A stretch of 64,000 bases of DNA from Sedimentitalea arenosa (lineage in GTDB: Bacteria > Pseudomonadota > Alphaproteobacteria > Rhodobacterales > Rhodobacteraceae): positions 62,001 through 126,000 of the forward strand of contig NZ_JAELVR010000006.1 of the NCBI RefSeq assembly GCF_016428585.1. Direction: 5' to 3'. Shown here piece by piece: positions 16,576 to 24,826 of this stretch; positions within the stretch are counted from its first letter, which is position 1; each line of letters begins with the position of its first letter. The position numbers and the translations under genes were made by a program. The notes under the pieces are model-generated. The model was not told the origin of the DNA. It searched no databases and worked only from the letters and a program-made list of their open reading frames with translations.

Positions 16576-17241
16576 TCAGAAATCGAGATCGGCATAATGC
16601 GGCGGCTGACGGAATCCGGGGATCTGGTCCGCCAGGATCGACCGGAAGGCCGGGCGCGACTTGATCTTCGCGTACCAGTCCTTGACCACGGCCGACCGGT
16701 TCCAGTCGACGTCGCTGATGTAGTCCAGCGACGACAGGTGCGCCGCGGCAGCGAAATCGGCCAGCGTCATCACGTCCCCGGCCAGCCAGCGGCGGTGATC
16801 CAGCAACCAGGCCATGTAGTCCAGGTGGTACTTGATCGCCTTGGCCCCGTCCTTGACATTGCGGCTGTCGGGATAGCCCGCGCCGGTGACCTTCTTGTTG
16901 ACCCGCTCGTAAAGCAGCTTGCTGGTCACCTCGTGATGAAACTTGTCGTCGAACCAGCCGACCAGGCGGCGCACCTCGAAGCGGTCCTCGGGCGCGCTCG
17001 GCATCAGCGCCGGCTCCGGCCGCGTCTCCTCGATATATTCGCAGATCGCGGCACTTTCGGCCAGCATCCGCCCGTCGAGCTTGAGCACCGGCACCTTGCC
17101 CGCCGGGTTGCGGCGCAGGAAATCCGGATCGGCCTCCCAATACCGCTCCTCCACCAGTTCGACCTCGATCTTCTTCTCGGCCAGCGACAACCGCACCTTG
17201 CGGCAGAACGGGGACAGGGGGACGTGGAACAGGCGGGCCAT
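16576..17241 (-). CDS. Glutathione S-transferase family protein
   Basis: 221-residue GST. A thioredoxin-like N-terminal domain carries 'VPLSPFCRKVRLSLAEKK' and the glutathione-contacting 'GKVPVLKLDGRMLAESAAI'. An all-helical C-terminal domain follows, with 'DVMTLADFAAAAHLSSLDY', the usual N-capping Asp motif. The ATG at 17241 preceded by GGAAGATC is chosen over an upstream in-frame ATG. Cytoplasmic; the electrophile or other substrate is unknown. It lies upstream of queG on the same strand, separated from it by dispersed repeat copy 2. Confidence 0.88.
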   Translation of the reverse strand: MARLFHVPLSPFCRKVRLSLAEKKIEVELVEERYWEADPDFLRRNPAGKVPVLKLDGRMLAESAAICEYIEETRPEPALMPSAPEDRFEVRRLVGWFDDKFHHEVTSKLLYERVNKKVTGAGYPDSRNVKDGAKAIKYHLDYMAWLLDHRRWLAGDVMTLADFAAAAHLSSLDYISDVDWNRSAVVKDWYAKIKSRPAFRSILADQIPGFRQPPHYADLDF

Positions 17242-17296
17242 GATCTTCCTGGGCTGTGATGCGGTTCCCACTCCATGCCCCGCCGCGCGGAGATTT

Positions 17297-18040
17297 TCAA
17301 TCCTCGAAACAGGCGGCCCGCCCGTCAGAGCGGATCACGGCCGCCCCGTCCATGATCGCCGCCGCGCGCTTGCGCAGGCCAGGCGAGGGCTGAGCCGCCG
17401 CACGCGTCCGCGGCGACGGCAAAACCGCCGCCAGCAAGGCCGCCTGCCGCGCGGTCAACGCCTCGGGCGCGACCCCGAAGGAGGCCCGCGCCGCGGCCCC
17501 GACTCCGAACACGCCCTCGCCCATCTCGGCCACGTTCAGATAGACCTCGAGTATCCGCCGCTTGCTCCAGACCAGCTCGACCATCGGCGTGATCGCCGCC
17601 TCCAGCACCTTGCGCGGCCAGCTGCGGCCCTGCCACAGGAACACGTTCTTCACCACCTGCTGACTGATGGTGGAGCCGCCCCGCGTTCCGCCTTCCGCGA
17701 TGGCGGCACGGATCGCCGCGACGTCGAACCCCCAATGCAGGCAATAATTCGCATCTTCCGCCGCAACGGCGGAGCGCGCCATCACCGGCGCGATCCGCTC
17801 CATCGGCACCCAGTCCTGCCGCACCGGCCGGTCGAGTCGCCAGCCCTCGCTCACCATGGTGAAGGTGGTGGGCGGGTTGACCACCGCGAACAGCAGAACC
17901 AGCGCGAACGCGAAGGCCGCAAGCCCCGCCAGCGCCAGCAGCACATAGCGCCACAGCCGACTCACCAACTCTGCCAGCCGCGCAAGCGGCCCGCCGGTCC
18001 GGGTGGATGTGCCTGATTTCTTCTTTTTCGCGCGCGCCAT
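17297..18040 (-). CDS. mtgA: Monofunctional biosynthetic peptidoglycan transglycosylase MtgA
   Basis: 247-residue GT51 glycosyltransferase polymerising lipid II glycan strands at the inner membrane. After a basic start ('MARAKKKKSG') there is one transmembrane helix (about residues 32-52), then the periplasmic catalytic domain with the 'AVAAEDANYCLHWGFD' motif (catalytic Glu) and 'TRGGSTISQQVVKNVFLW'. No transpeptidase domain follows, so it is the monofunctional type. The ATG at 18040 is chosen from the Lys-rich cytoplasmic tail typical of MtgA. Upstream on the same strand is a DUF1269 gene, 68 bases away. Confidence 0.92.
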   Translation of the reverse strand: MARAKKKKSGTSTRTGGPLARLAELVSRLWRYVLLALAGLAAFAFALVLLFAVVNPPTTFTMVSEGWRLDRPVRQDWVPMERIAPVMARSAVAAEDANYCLHWGFDVAAIRAAIAEGGTRGGSTISQQVVKNVFLWQGRSWPRKVLEAAITPMVELVWSKRRILEVYLNVAEMGEGVFGVGAAARASFGVAPEALTARQAALLAAVLPSPRTRAAAQPSPGLRKRAAAIMDGAAVIRSDGRAACFED

Positions 18041-18108
18041 GGCGGCTGCTATACCATCCACGCCGCCGCGCCACAGTCCCAAAGGCTTGCGGAGCGCAAA
18101 AATCCGCG

Positions 18109-18612
18109 TCAGTCGGGCGACCCGGCCACGTCCAGCATCGCCTGCAACCGCTCTTCCAGCTCGGGGGACACCGGCGAGCGCAGGATCGTGCCGCCGCCGC
18201 CGAAATCGCGCAGCACAGCCTCCAGCGCGCCCTCCTCCACATGACGCACCCAGAGGCACAAGGCCGAGCCGCCCGGGCGCAACGTGTCGCCGATCTGCTC
18301 CAGGAACGCCTTGTCCACCCCCGGATCACGGTCGCGCCCGACCAGCGCACCGACCCCGGCGCCGACCGCCGCGCCGGCCAGCGGCATCAGGAAAACCGCA
18401 CCCAGCACCAGGCCCCAGACCGACCCGCCGATCGCCTGTGCCAGAGGCACCGGCACCGGGTGGTGCAGATGCACGGTCCCGTCGGCATCGCGGGTGACGA
18501 TGTTGGTGTCCTGGGTTTCCAGACGCTGTTCGGCCCGCAGCGGCGCCAACGCGGCATTCAGCGCTTCCGCGCCGTCCTTGCGGTCGAATGTGACGATGAA
18601 CAGGTCCGACAT
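18109..18612 (-). CDS. DUF1269-like membrane-associated protein
   Basis: 167-residue protein resembling DUF1269 proteins: an N-terminal alpha/beta half ('SDLFIVTFDRKDGAEALNA') interrupted by a glycine-zipper helical hairpin ('GAVFLMPLAGAAVGAGVGAL'), then a second alpha/beta half ('SALCLWVRHVEEGALEAVL'). The family has no established function; the zipper suggests membrane insertion or oligomerisation. The ATG at 18612 is chosen because the 9 residues upstream look unconserved. It is followed by mtgA on the same strand, but the 68-base gap leaves operon membership uncertain. Confidence 0.7.
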   Translation of the reverse strand: MSDLFIVTFDRKDGAEALNAALAPLRAEQRLETQDTNIVTRDADGTVHLHHPVPVPLAQAIGGSVWGLVLGAVFLMPLAGAAVGAGVGALVGRDRDPGVDKAFLEQIGDTLRPGGSALCLWVRHVEEGALEAVLRDFGGGGTILRSPVSPELEERLQAMLDVAGSPD

Positions 18613-18669
18613 GGCGGCTCCGGGTTGTACATTGACCAACCCAACGCGCAGACCCCGGCGCCGGTTCCC

Positions 18670-19578
18670 TCAGCCCGCCAGCAGGGTGGCCTCGCGTCGA
18701 CGCGCCACCGGGCGCGCCGTTCGGTCGATCCGCGCCGCCTGCGCGGCCAGCCCCGGAAACATGGCGAGGATCTCGCGGTTCACCCCGGCCTCGGCCGCGC
18801 GCACCGCGTGCGACGGCAGATAGCTTTCCGACGCGATTCCCTCGGCAAAGACGATCTGGTGACGGTCAAACAGCAGGTGGACATACTCGACCTGCCCGCC
18901 CTCGCGGATGACGATATCGCGCCCGTTCACCAGGTGCTTGGCCGCGACCAGGATCTCCGCCTGACCGGTATAGAGCTCCGCCCGCCAGCCCGAGACCAGC
19001 ATCCGGTGCTCCTGGCTCACGCAGAGATCGCGCGGGTTTCCCATCGCCCCGGCCCGGATCAGCACCGGCGCGAACTTGCCCAGCGCCGGGAATTGCCGCC
19101 GCGCCAGATGCAGCAGCGGGCGCAATCCCTCGTCCGCGGTCAGCACCAGGTCACCCGGCTCCAGCGCCTCGACCGGACGCAGCCCGCTATCGGTCATCAC
19201 CAGCGTGCCCGCGGTGAAACAGGGCGGTGCAAGGTCGCCCACCGGCACCGGGCTGTTGCCCACCGTGCGCAAGGTCCGCACGAAGGTCGATTCCTGCAGG
19301 ATCGTGCCGTCGGTCGGGGTGAAATAGCGCTCCCCGCCCGGCAGATAGAAGGTGACGCCGGTGATGTTGTCGAACTGCCCGTTCGGCAGCTGCACCCGAA
19401 TGCGGTCGCCGGGATAGACGCCGGTGATCGTCCGCCCGTCCAGCGTGTCGCCGATCTCGATGAACCCGTCGTCATCCTCGTCGGTATAGCTCAGTCCCGT
19501 GATCGACAGCGTCGTCCCGGGCGCCGGCGGCGCGAACGGGTCCATCCTGTAGAACTGGTCCGAATAGGTCGTCGGCAT
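18670..19578 (-). CDS. Hint-domain (hedgehog/intein-type) protein
   Basis: 302-residue protein with a two-part layout. The N-terminal 115 residues are acidic and beta-rich, with calcium-binding-like 'YTDEDDDGFIEIGDTLDG'. The rest is a Hint domain starting at C120 in 'PPCFTAGTLVMTDSGLRPVE', followed by 'LEPGDLVLTADEGLRPLLH', the block 'CVSQEHRMLVSG' and the usual ending 'SESYLPSHAV'. Hint domains catalyse self-cleavage at their N-terminal Cys, so the first domain could be released or attached to another molecule. No signal peptide is evident; similar proteins in this group are often thought to be exported by type I secretion. ATG 19578 is used; a GTG at 19596 is an alternative. Confidence 0.83.
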   Translation of the reverse strand: MPTTYSDQFYRMDPFAPPAPGTTLSITGLSYTDEDDDGFIEIGDTLDGRTITGVYPGDRIRVQLPNGQFDNITGVTFYLPGGERYFTPTDGTILQESTFVRTLRTVGNSPVPVGDLAPPCFTAGTLVMTDSGLRPVEALEPGDLVLTADEGLRPLLHLARRQFPALGKFAPVLIRAGAMGNPRDLCVSQEHRMLVSGWRAELYTGQAEILVAAKHLVNGRDIVIREGGQVEYVHLLFDRHQIVFAEGIASESYLPSHAVRAAEAGVNREILAMFPGLAAQAARIDRTARPVARRREATLLAG

Positions 19579-19644
19579 CTTCGGTCCCCACACCACACGC
19601 TGTCACAAGGTCAGTCTGACAGAGCCTGACGATTGTGGCAAATC

Positions 19645-19699
19645 CGTGGGAAATTCAAAGAAAATGCGAGGCAAAGCCGGATCGTTGCGCGGCTTTGCC
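19645..19699 (-). terminator. Terminator-like stem-loop after gltB
   Basis: GGCAAAGCCG (19670-19679) and CGGCTTTGCC (19690-19699) form a perfect 10-bp stem with a 10-base loop. On the minus strand it is followed by GCATTTTCTTTGAATTT, a T-rich run. It lies 34 bases beyond the gltB stop at 19733, the right place for an intrinsic terminator of the glutamate synthase operon. Confidence 0.7.
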
Positions 19700-19732
19700 C
19701 CTCATTGTCACCGATGCATCACATCCGGCGGC

Positions 19733-22700
19733 CTATTCCGCCGGTACCGCCGCCTCTTCCTGGGTCAGCGGGGCCGGCAGGTGCACCAGCATCTCCTTGG
19801 GGCAGACCTGCAGGAAATTGGTCCGCTCGAGGTCCCAGTGCTGCAGGATGTCGGCGGCCTTGCGGCTGCCGGTCTCCGCGTGATGGCGCTCGATCAACTC
19901 CTTCAACTGGCGCTCCCAATGCGGCACCGTCACCGGGCAGGTCACCAGCGTCTCGCGGTTCATCAGCGTTTCCGCCGTGGCATCCGGATCGTAGAGATAC
20001 GCCATGCCCCCGGTCATCCCGGCGCCGAAATTGGCGCCGATCTCGCCCAGGATCACCGCGACCCCGCCGGTCATGTATTCGCAGCCGTTGGAGCCGCAGC
20101 CCTCGATCACCACCTTGGCGCCCGAGTTCCTGACCGCGAACCGCTCGCCCGCGCGCCCGGCAGCGAACAGGTAGCCGTCCGTCGCACCGTAAAGAACCGT
20201 GTTGCCGATGATCGTGTTCTGGTCCGCCTTCAGCGGGCTCACCTGCGGCGGACGCACCACGATGGTGCCGCCCGACAGACCCTTGCCGACATAGTCATTG
20301 GCATCGCCCGACACTTCCAGCTTCAGGCCCGGCGCGGCGAACGCCCCCAACGACTGCCCGGCGCTGCCCTGCAGCTTGACGGTCAGGTGATCGGGCTGGA
20401 ACGCGTTGCGCATCCCGAAATTGCGCACGATATGGCTGCTGGTGCGGGTGCCCACGGTGCGGTGGGTGTTCTGCACCGCATAGGACAGCTGCATCTTCTC
20501 GCCATCCTTCAGGAACCGGGCGGCGTCGCGCACGATCTCGGCATCCAGCGTATCCGGCACCGCGTTGCGGTCCTTCTCGCGGTCATAGACGATCTTGCTC
20601 GCGCCATCGACGGTGATCAGCAGCGGGTTGAGGTCCAGATCGTCCAGATGCGCAGACCCGCGGCTGACCTGCCGCAGCAGGTCGGCGCGCCCGATCACCT
20701 GGTCGAGCGACCGCGCCCCGATGCTGGCCAGAAGCTCGCGCACCTCCTGCGCATAGAAGGTGATCAGGTTCACCACCTTGTCCGCGTTGCCGGTGAACTT
20801 GGCGCGCAGGGCCTCGTCCTGCGTGCAGACGCCCACGGGGCAGGTGTTGGACTGGCACTGGCGCACCATGATGCAGCCCATCGCGATCAGCGCCGCGGTG
20901 CCGATGCCGTATTCCTCGGCCCCCATCATCGCCGCCATCACGATGTCGCGCCCGGTGCGCAGGCCCCCGTCGGTGCGCAGCGTGACCCGGTCGCGCAGCT
21001 TGTTCATCGACAGAACCTGGTGCGCCTCGGTCAGGCCCATCTCCCAGGGCAGGCCGGCATACTTGATGCTGGTCGCCGGGCTGGCCCCGGTGCCGCCATT
21101 GTGGCCCGAGATCAGGATCACGTCGGCCTTGGCCTTGGCAACCCCGGCGGCGATGGTGCCGACGCCGCTGGAGGCGACCAGCTTCACCGTGACCTTGGCG
21201 CGCGGGTTGATCTGCTTGAGGTCATAGATCAGCTGCGCCAGGTCCTCGATGCTGTAGATATCATGATGCGGCGGCGGGCTGATCAGCGTCACGCCCTTGG
21301 TCGAATGGCGCAGCCGCGCGATCAGGTCGGTGACCTTCATCCCCGGCAACTGCCCGCCCTCACCGGGCTTGGCGCCCTGCGCGACCTTGATCTCCAGCTC
21401 CTCGCACTGGTTCAGGTATTCCGCCGTCACGCCGAACCGGCCCGACGCCACCTGCTTGATCTTGGCCGACGGGTTGTCGCCATTGGGCTCGGGCACGAAA
21501 TGCGCCGGGTCCTCTCCACCCTCGCCGCTGTCGGACTTGGCCCCGATCCGGTTCATCGCGACGTTCAGGGTCTTGTGCGCCTCGGGAGACAACGCCCCCA
21601 GCGACATCCCCGGCGTCACGAACCGCTTGCGGATGCTGGTGATGCTCTCGACCTCCTCGATCGGGATCGGCTTGCCCAGCGGCTTGATGTCCAGAAGGTC
21701 GCGCAGGTGGATCGGCGGATTGCTCTGCATCTTGGCCGAATACTGCTTCCACAGCTCGAAACTCGCCCGGTTGCAGGCCATCTGCATCATGTGCATGCTG
21801 GTCGCTTCCCAGGCATGCTTCTCGCCCGAGCTGCGCGCCTTGTAAAAGCCCCCGATGGGCAGCACGTCCAGCCCCGAGTCCCAGCCCCGCGCGTGGATTT
21901 CCTCGGCCTTGTGCTGGATGCCCGACACGCCGATGCCGGAAATCCGGCTGGTCATGCCGGGGAAATACTCGGCACACATGGCCCGGCTCAGACCCACCGC
22001 CTCGAAGTTCAACCCGCCGCGATAGGAGCTCACCACCGAGATGCCCATCTTGGCCATGATCTTCAACAGGCCCTGGTCGATCGCCTCGCGATACCGTTTG
22101 ATCGCCTCGGTCAATGTGCCGTCGAGCAGCCCGCGCTCGATCCGGTCGGCGATCGAATCCTCGGCGAGATAGGCGTTCACCACCGTCGCGCCGCAGCCGA
22201 TCAGGACGGCGAAGTAATGCGGGTCGATACACTCGGCGCTGCGCACGTTCAGCGAACAGAAGGTCCGCAACCCGTTGCGCGTCAGCCAGGAATGCACCGC
22301 GCTGGTCGCCAGGATCATCGGCATCGCCACCCGGCCCGGGCCGGAATGCTGGTCGGTCAGCACCAGGTGCCCCGCGCCCGAGCGCACCGCGTCCTCGGCT
22401 TCCGACCGGATCCGCGCCAGCCCGGCGCTCAGCGCGCCGGTGCCCGGCGCAAAGGAACAGTCGATCTCGACCATCGGCGCGTTGAACTGCTGCACCAGCG
22501 CATCGAACTGGGCGTTGCCGACAAAGGGGCTCTCCAGCACCACGATCTCGGTCTGGCTGCTGTCCTCGTCCAGCACGTTCTTGAGGTTGCCGAACCGGGT
22601 CTTCAGGCTCATCACCCGGTATTCGCGCAAGCTGTCGATCGGCGGGTTCGTCACCTGGCTGAAGTTCTGCCGGAAGAAATGGCTCAGCGGACGGTACATC

Positions 22701-24265
22701 TTGGACAGCACCGCGCTCGGCGTGTCGTCCCCCATGCTCGCCAGCGTCTCCTTGCCGTCCTCGGCCATCGGCGCGAGGATCTGTTCCAGCTCCTCGATCG
22801 TGTACCCGGCGGCGATCTGGCGCTTGCGCAGCTCGCCCCCGGTGAACAGCGGCGCCTCGCTCACCCCGGCCAGCATCTCGTCGGCATCGTTGATCCGCCC
22901 GACCCATTCGCCGAAGGGGCGCGCGGCGGCCAGCCGGTCCTTGATCTCGGTGTCGTGGTAGAGCTTGCCCTCCTCCATGTCGACCGCCAGCAACTGCCCC
23001 GGCCCCAAAGCGCCCTTCTCGACCACGCGGGATTCGTCCACCGGCACCATCCCGGCCTCGCTGCCCGCGATCACCAGCCCGTCGCCGGTGACGACATAGC
23101 GCATCGGCCGCAGCCCGTTGCGGTCCAGCCCCGCACAGACCCAGCGCCCGTCGGTCATCGCCAGGGCGGCCGGTCCGTCCCAGGGCTCCATCACGCTGTT
23201 GCAATAGGAATACATGTCGCGCCACGCCTGCGGCAGCTCCACCGCCTGCTTGCTCCACGATTCAGGCACCAGCATGGTCTTGGCCATCGGCGCGGACCGC
23301 CCGGCCCGCACCAGAACCTCGAACACCGAATCCAGCGCCGCACTGTCGCTGGACCCGCTCGCGATGATCGGCTTGATGTCCTCGGCCATGTCCCCGAAGG
23401 TCGCGCTCGCCATGCGGATCTCGTGGGACTTCATCCAGTTGATGTTGCCCTTCAGCGTGTTGATCTCGCCGTTATGGGCCAGCATCCGGAACGGCTGCGC
23501 CAGCCACCATTGCGGAAAGGTGTTGGTCGAATAACGCTGGTGATAGATCGCGAAGGCGCTCTCGAACCGCGCATCCATCAGGTCGGGATAGAACACCGCC
23601 ACCTGCTCGGCCAGCATCATGCCCTTGTAGATGATGCTGCGGCAGGACAGCGACGCGATGTAAAGCCCGGTGATCCCGGCCGCCGCCGCCGCCTTCTCGA
23701 TCCGCCGCCGGATCACGTACAGCTCGCGCTCGAAGGTCTCCTCGTCCACGCCCTTGGAGTTCGACAGGATGATCTGCTCGATCTCGGGCCGGGTCGCGTT
23801 GGCCTTCTCGCCCAGGCACGTCACGTCGACCGGCACATGCCGCCAGCCATAGATGTAATAGCCCATCCGCAGGACCTCGGTCTCGACGATGGTCCGGCAC
23901 TTTTCCTGCGCGCCGAAATCGGTGCGCGGCAGGAACACCTGCCCCACCGCCATCAGCTGGTCCTTGTGCGGGTCATGACCCGTGCGCTCGATCTGGTCAT
24001 AGAAGAACGGCACCGGGATCTGCACATGAATGCCCGCGCCATCGCCCGTCTTGCCATCCGCATCCACCGCGCCGCGATGCCAGATCGCCTTCAGCGCGTC
24101 GATCCCGGCCTCGACCACCTTGCGGCTCTTGCTGCCGTCCACCGACACGACAAGGCCGACCCCGCACGAGGAATGCTCCTCGGTTTCCGAATACATGCCG
24201 TTCTCGGCCAACCACTTGCGCTTGGCTTCTTCCGCGCGCACCCAGTCTGCATCGTATTTGGTCAT
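19733..24265 (-). CDS. gltB: Glutamate synthase (NADPH) large subunit
   Basis: 1510-residue GOGAT alpha subunit, making two glutamates from glutamine and 2-oxoglutarate. A short propeptide precedes Cys34 ('SSCGVGLVV'), the N-terminal nucleophile of the class II amidotransferase domain. A central domain and FMN-binding synthase barrel follow ('GHNGGTGASPATSIKYAGLP'), then the 3Fe-4S ligands in 'MVRQCQSNTCPVGVCTQDE', and a C-terminal beta-helix glutamine tunnel ('GGTIVVRPPQVSPLK'). Full length. It is separated from gltD on the same strand by a GFA-family gene. A strong stem-loop ends the transcript. A 1572-residue open frame on the other strand is only its high-GC shadow. Confidence 0.97.
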   Translation of the reverse strand: MTKYDADWVRAEEAKRKWLAENGMYSETEEHSSCGVGLVVSVDGSKSRKVVEAGIDALKAIWHRGAVDADGKTGDGAGIHVQIPVPFFYDQIERTGHDPHKDQLMAVGQVFLPRTDFGAQEKCRTIVETEVLRMGYYIYGWRHVPVDVTCLGEKANATRPEIEQIILSNSKGVDEETFERELYVIRRRIEKAAAAAGITGLYIASLSCRSIIYKGMMLAEQVAVFYPDLMDARFESAFAIYHQRYSTNTFPQWWLAQPFRMLAHNGEINTLKGNINWMKSHEIRMASATFGDMAEDIKPIIASGSSDSAALDSVFEVLVRAGRSAPMAKTMLVPESWSKQAVELPQAWRDMYSYCNSVMEPWDGPAALAMTDGRWVCAGLDRNGLRPMRYVVTGDGLVIAGSEAGMVPVDESRVVEKGALGPGQLLAVDMEEGKLYHDTEIKDRLAAARPFGEWVGRINDADEMLAGVSEAPLFTGGELRKRQIAAGYTIEELEQILAPMAEDGKETLASMGDDTPSAVLSKMYRPLSHFFRQNFSQVTNPPIDSLREYRVMSLKTRFGNLKNVLDEDSSQTEIVVLESPFVGNAQFDALVQQFNAPMVEIDCSFAPGTGALSAGLARIRSEAEDAVRSGAGHLVLTDQHSGPGRVAMPMILATSAVHSWLTRNGLRTFCSLNVRSAECIDPHYFAVLIGCGATVVNAYLAEDSIADRIERGLLDGTLTEAIKRYREAIDQGLLKIMAKMGISVVSSYRGGLNFEAVGLSRAMCAEYFPGMTSRISGIGVSGIQHKAEEIHARGWDSGLDVLPIGGFYKARSSGEKHAWEATSMHMMQMACNRASFELWKQYSAKMQSNPPIHLRDLLDIKPLGKPIPIEEVESITSIRKRFVTPGMSLGALSPEAHKTLNVAMNRIGAKSDSGEGGEDPAHFVPEPNGDNPSAKIKQVASGRFGVTAEYLNQCEELEIKVAQGAKPGEGGQLPGMKVTDLIARLRHSTKGVTLISPPPHHDIYSIEDLAQLIYDLKQINPRAKVTVKLVASSGVGTIAAGVAKAKADVILISGHNGGTGASPATSIKYAGLPWEMGLTEAHQVLSMNKLRDRVTLRTDGGLRTGRDIVMAAMMGAEEYGIGTAALIAMGCIMVRQCQSNTCPVGVCTQDEALRAKFTGNADKVVNLITFYAQEVRELLASIGARSLDQVIGRADLLRQVSRGSAHLDDLDLNPLLITVDGASKIVYDREKDRNAVPDTLDAEIVRDAARFLKDGEKMQLSYAVQNTHRTVGTRTSSHIVRNFGMRNAFQPDHLTVKLQGSAGQSLGAFAAPGLKLEVSGDANDYVGKGLSGGTIVVRPPQVSPLKADQNTIIGNTVLYGATDGYLFAAGRAGERFAVRNSGAKVVIEGCGSNGCEYMTGGVAVILGEIGANFGAGMTGGMAYLYDPDATAETLMNRETLVTCPVTVPHWERQLKELIERHHAETGSRKAADILQHWDLERTNFLQVCPKEMLVHLPAPLTQEEAAVPAE

Positions 24266-24267
24266 GG

Positions 24268-24717
24268 TCAGGCTCCTTCAGGTGTCACACCGAACATCGC
24301 AAGCGTCTGCGCCTCGGTCATTTGGTCTAGATCGCCCGCAAAGGCGAAGGATGGCGATTTGTGATCGACAAAGATCTCTCTGGTCAGGGTGATCCCGGCG
24401 CTGTCATCGAACAGCCCGATCGGCACCTCGTAGCTGCCCACCAGCGGGCCGTCGGTGATCCTGTACCACAGCCCGGTGCCACAGGCGTCGCACCAGGCGC
24501 GTTCCGCCCAGTCCGAGGACGCGATGCGCCGGATATGCTCCGCGCCCCGCCAGGTGATATCCGCGTCACCGACCGTCACCGCCAGCAGGGCCGATCCGGC
24601 CCAGCGCTGGCACATCTTGCAGTGGCAGGCCGCGAATTCGGTGGCGGCCGCACGGGCGCTGAAACCGACCGCGCCGCACAGGCACTGCCCTTTCAGTTGC
24701 GCCATGGCTTCATCCAT
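24268..24717 (-). CDS. GFA-family (glutathione-dependent formaldehyde-activating-like) protein
   Basis: 149-residue zinc-binding protein of the GFA/CENP-V fold. Cysteine ligands are seen in 'GQCLCGAVGF', 'CHCKMCQRWAG' and 'WCDACGTGLWYR'. The family is named after an enzyme reported to help formaldehyde react with glutathione, but most members are uncharacterised. ATG 24717 is used; an internal ATG at 24705 ('MAQLKGQCLCG') is equally possible. It lies between gltD and gltB on the same strand, 2 bases before gltB, so it is almost certainly co-transcribed with glutamate synthase. That placement is unusual and may be an insertion tolerated by the operon. Confidence 0.82.
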   Translation of the reverse strand: MDEAMAQLKGQCLCGAVGFSARAAATEFAACHCKMCQRWAGSALLAVTVGDADITWRGAEHIRRIASSDWAERAWCDACGTGLWYRITDGPLVGSYEVPIGLFDDSAGITLTREIFVDHKSPSFAFAGDLDQMTEAQTLAMFGVTPEGA

Positions 24718-24826
24718 TCTTCACGCTCCGGGTCAACCTTCCTGACCAATTCCCACCGCGCGGCCATACCCGCGTCTGCACGGCGTATGCACGCGGTCTG
24801 CACGGGTTGTGCACACCCCGCGCCGC

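Noticed and set aside
19646-24364. 1572-residue open frame on the plus strand opposite gltB
   Set aside because: Antisense shadow in high-GC coding sequence; gltB on the minus strand carries all family motifs, while this frame is His/Arg/Gln-rich and unrecognisable.
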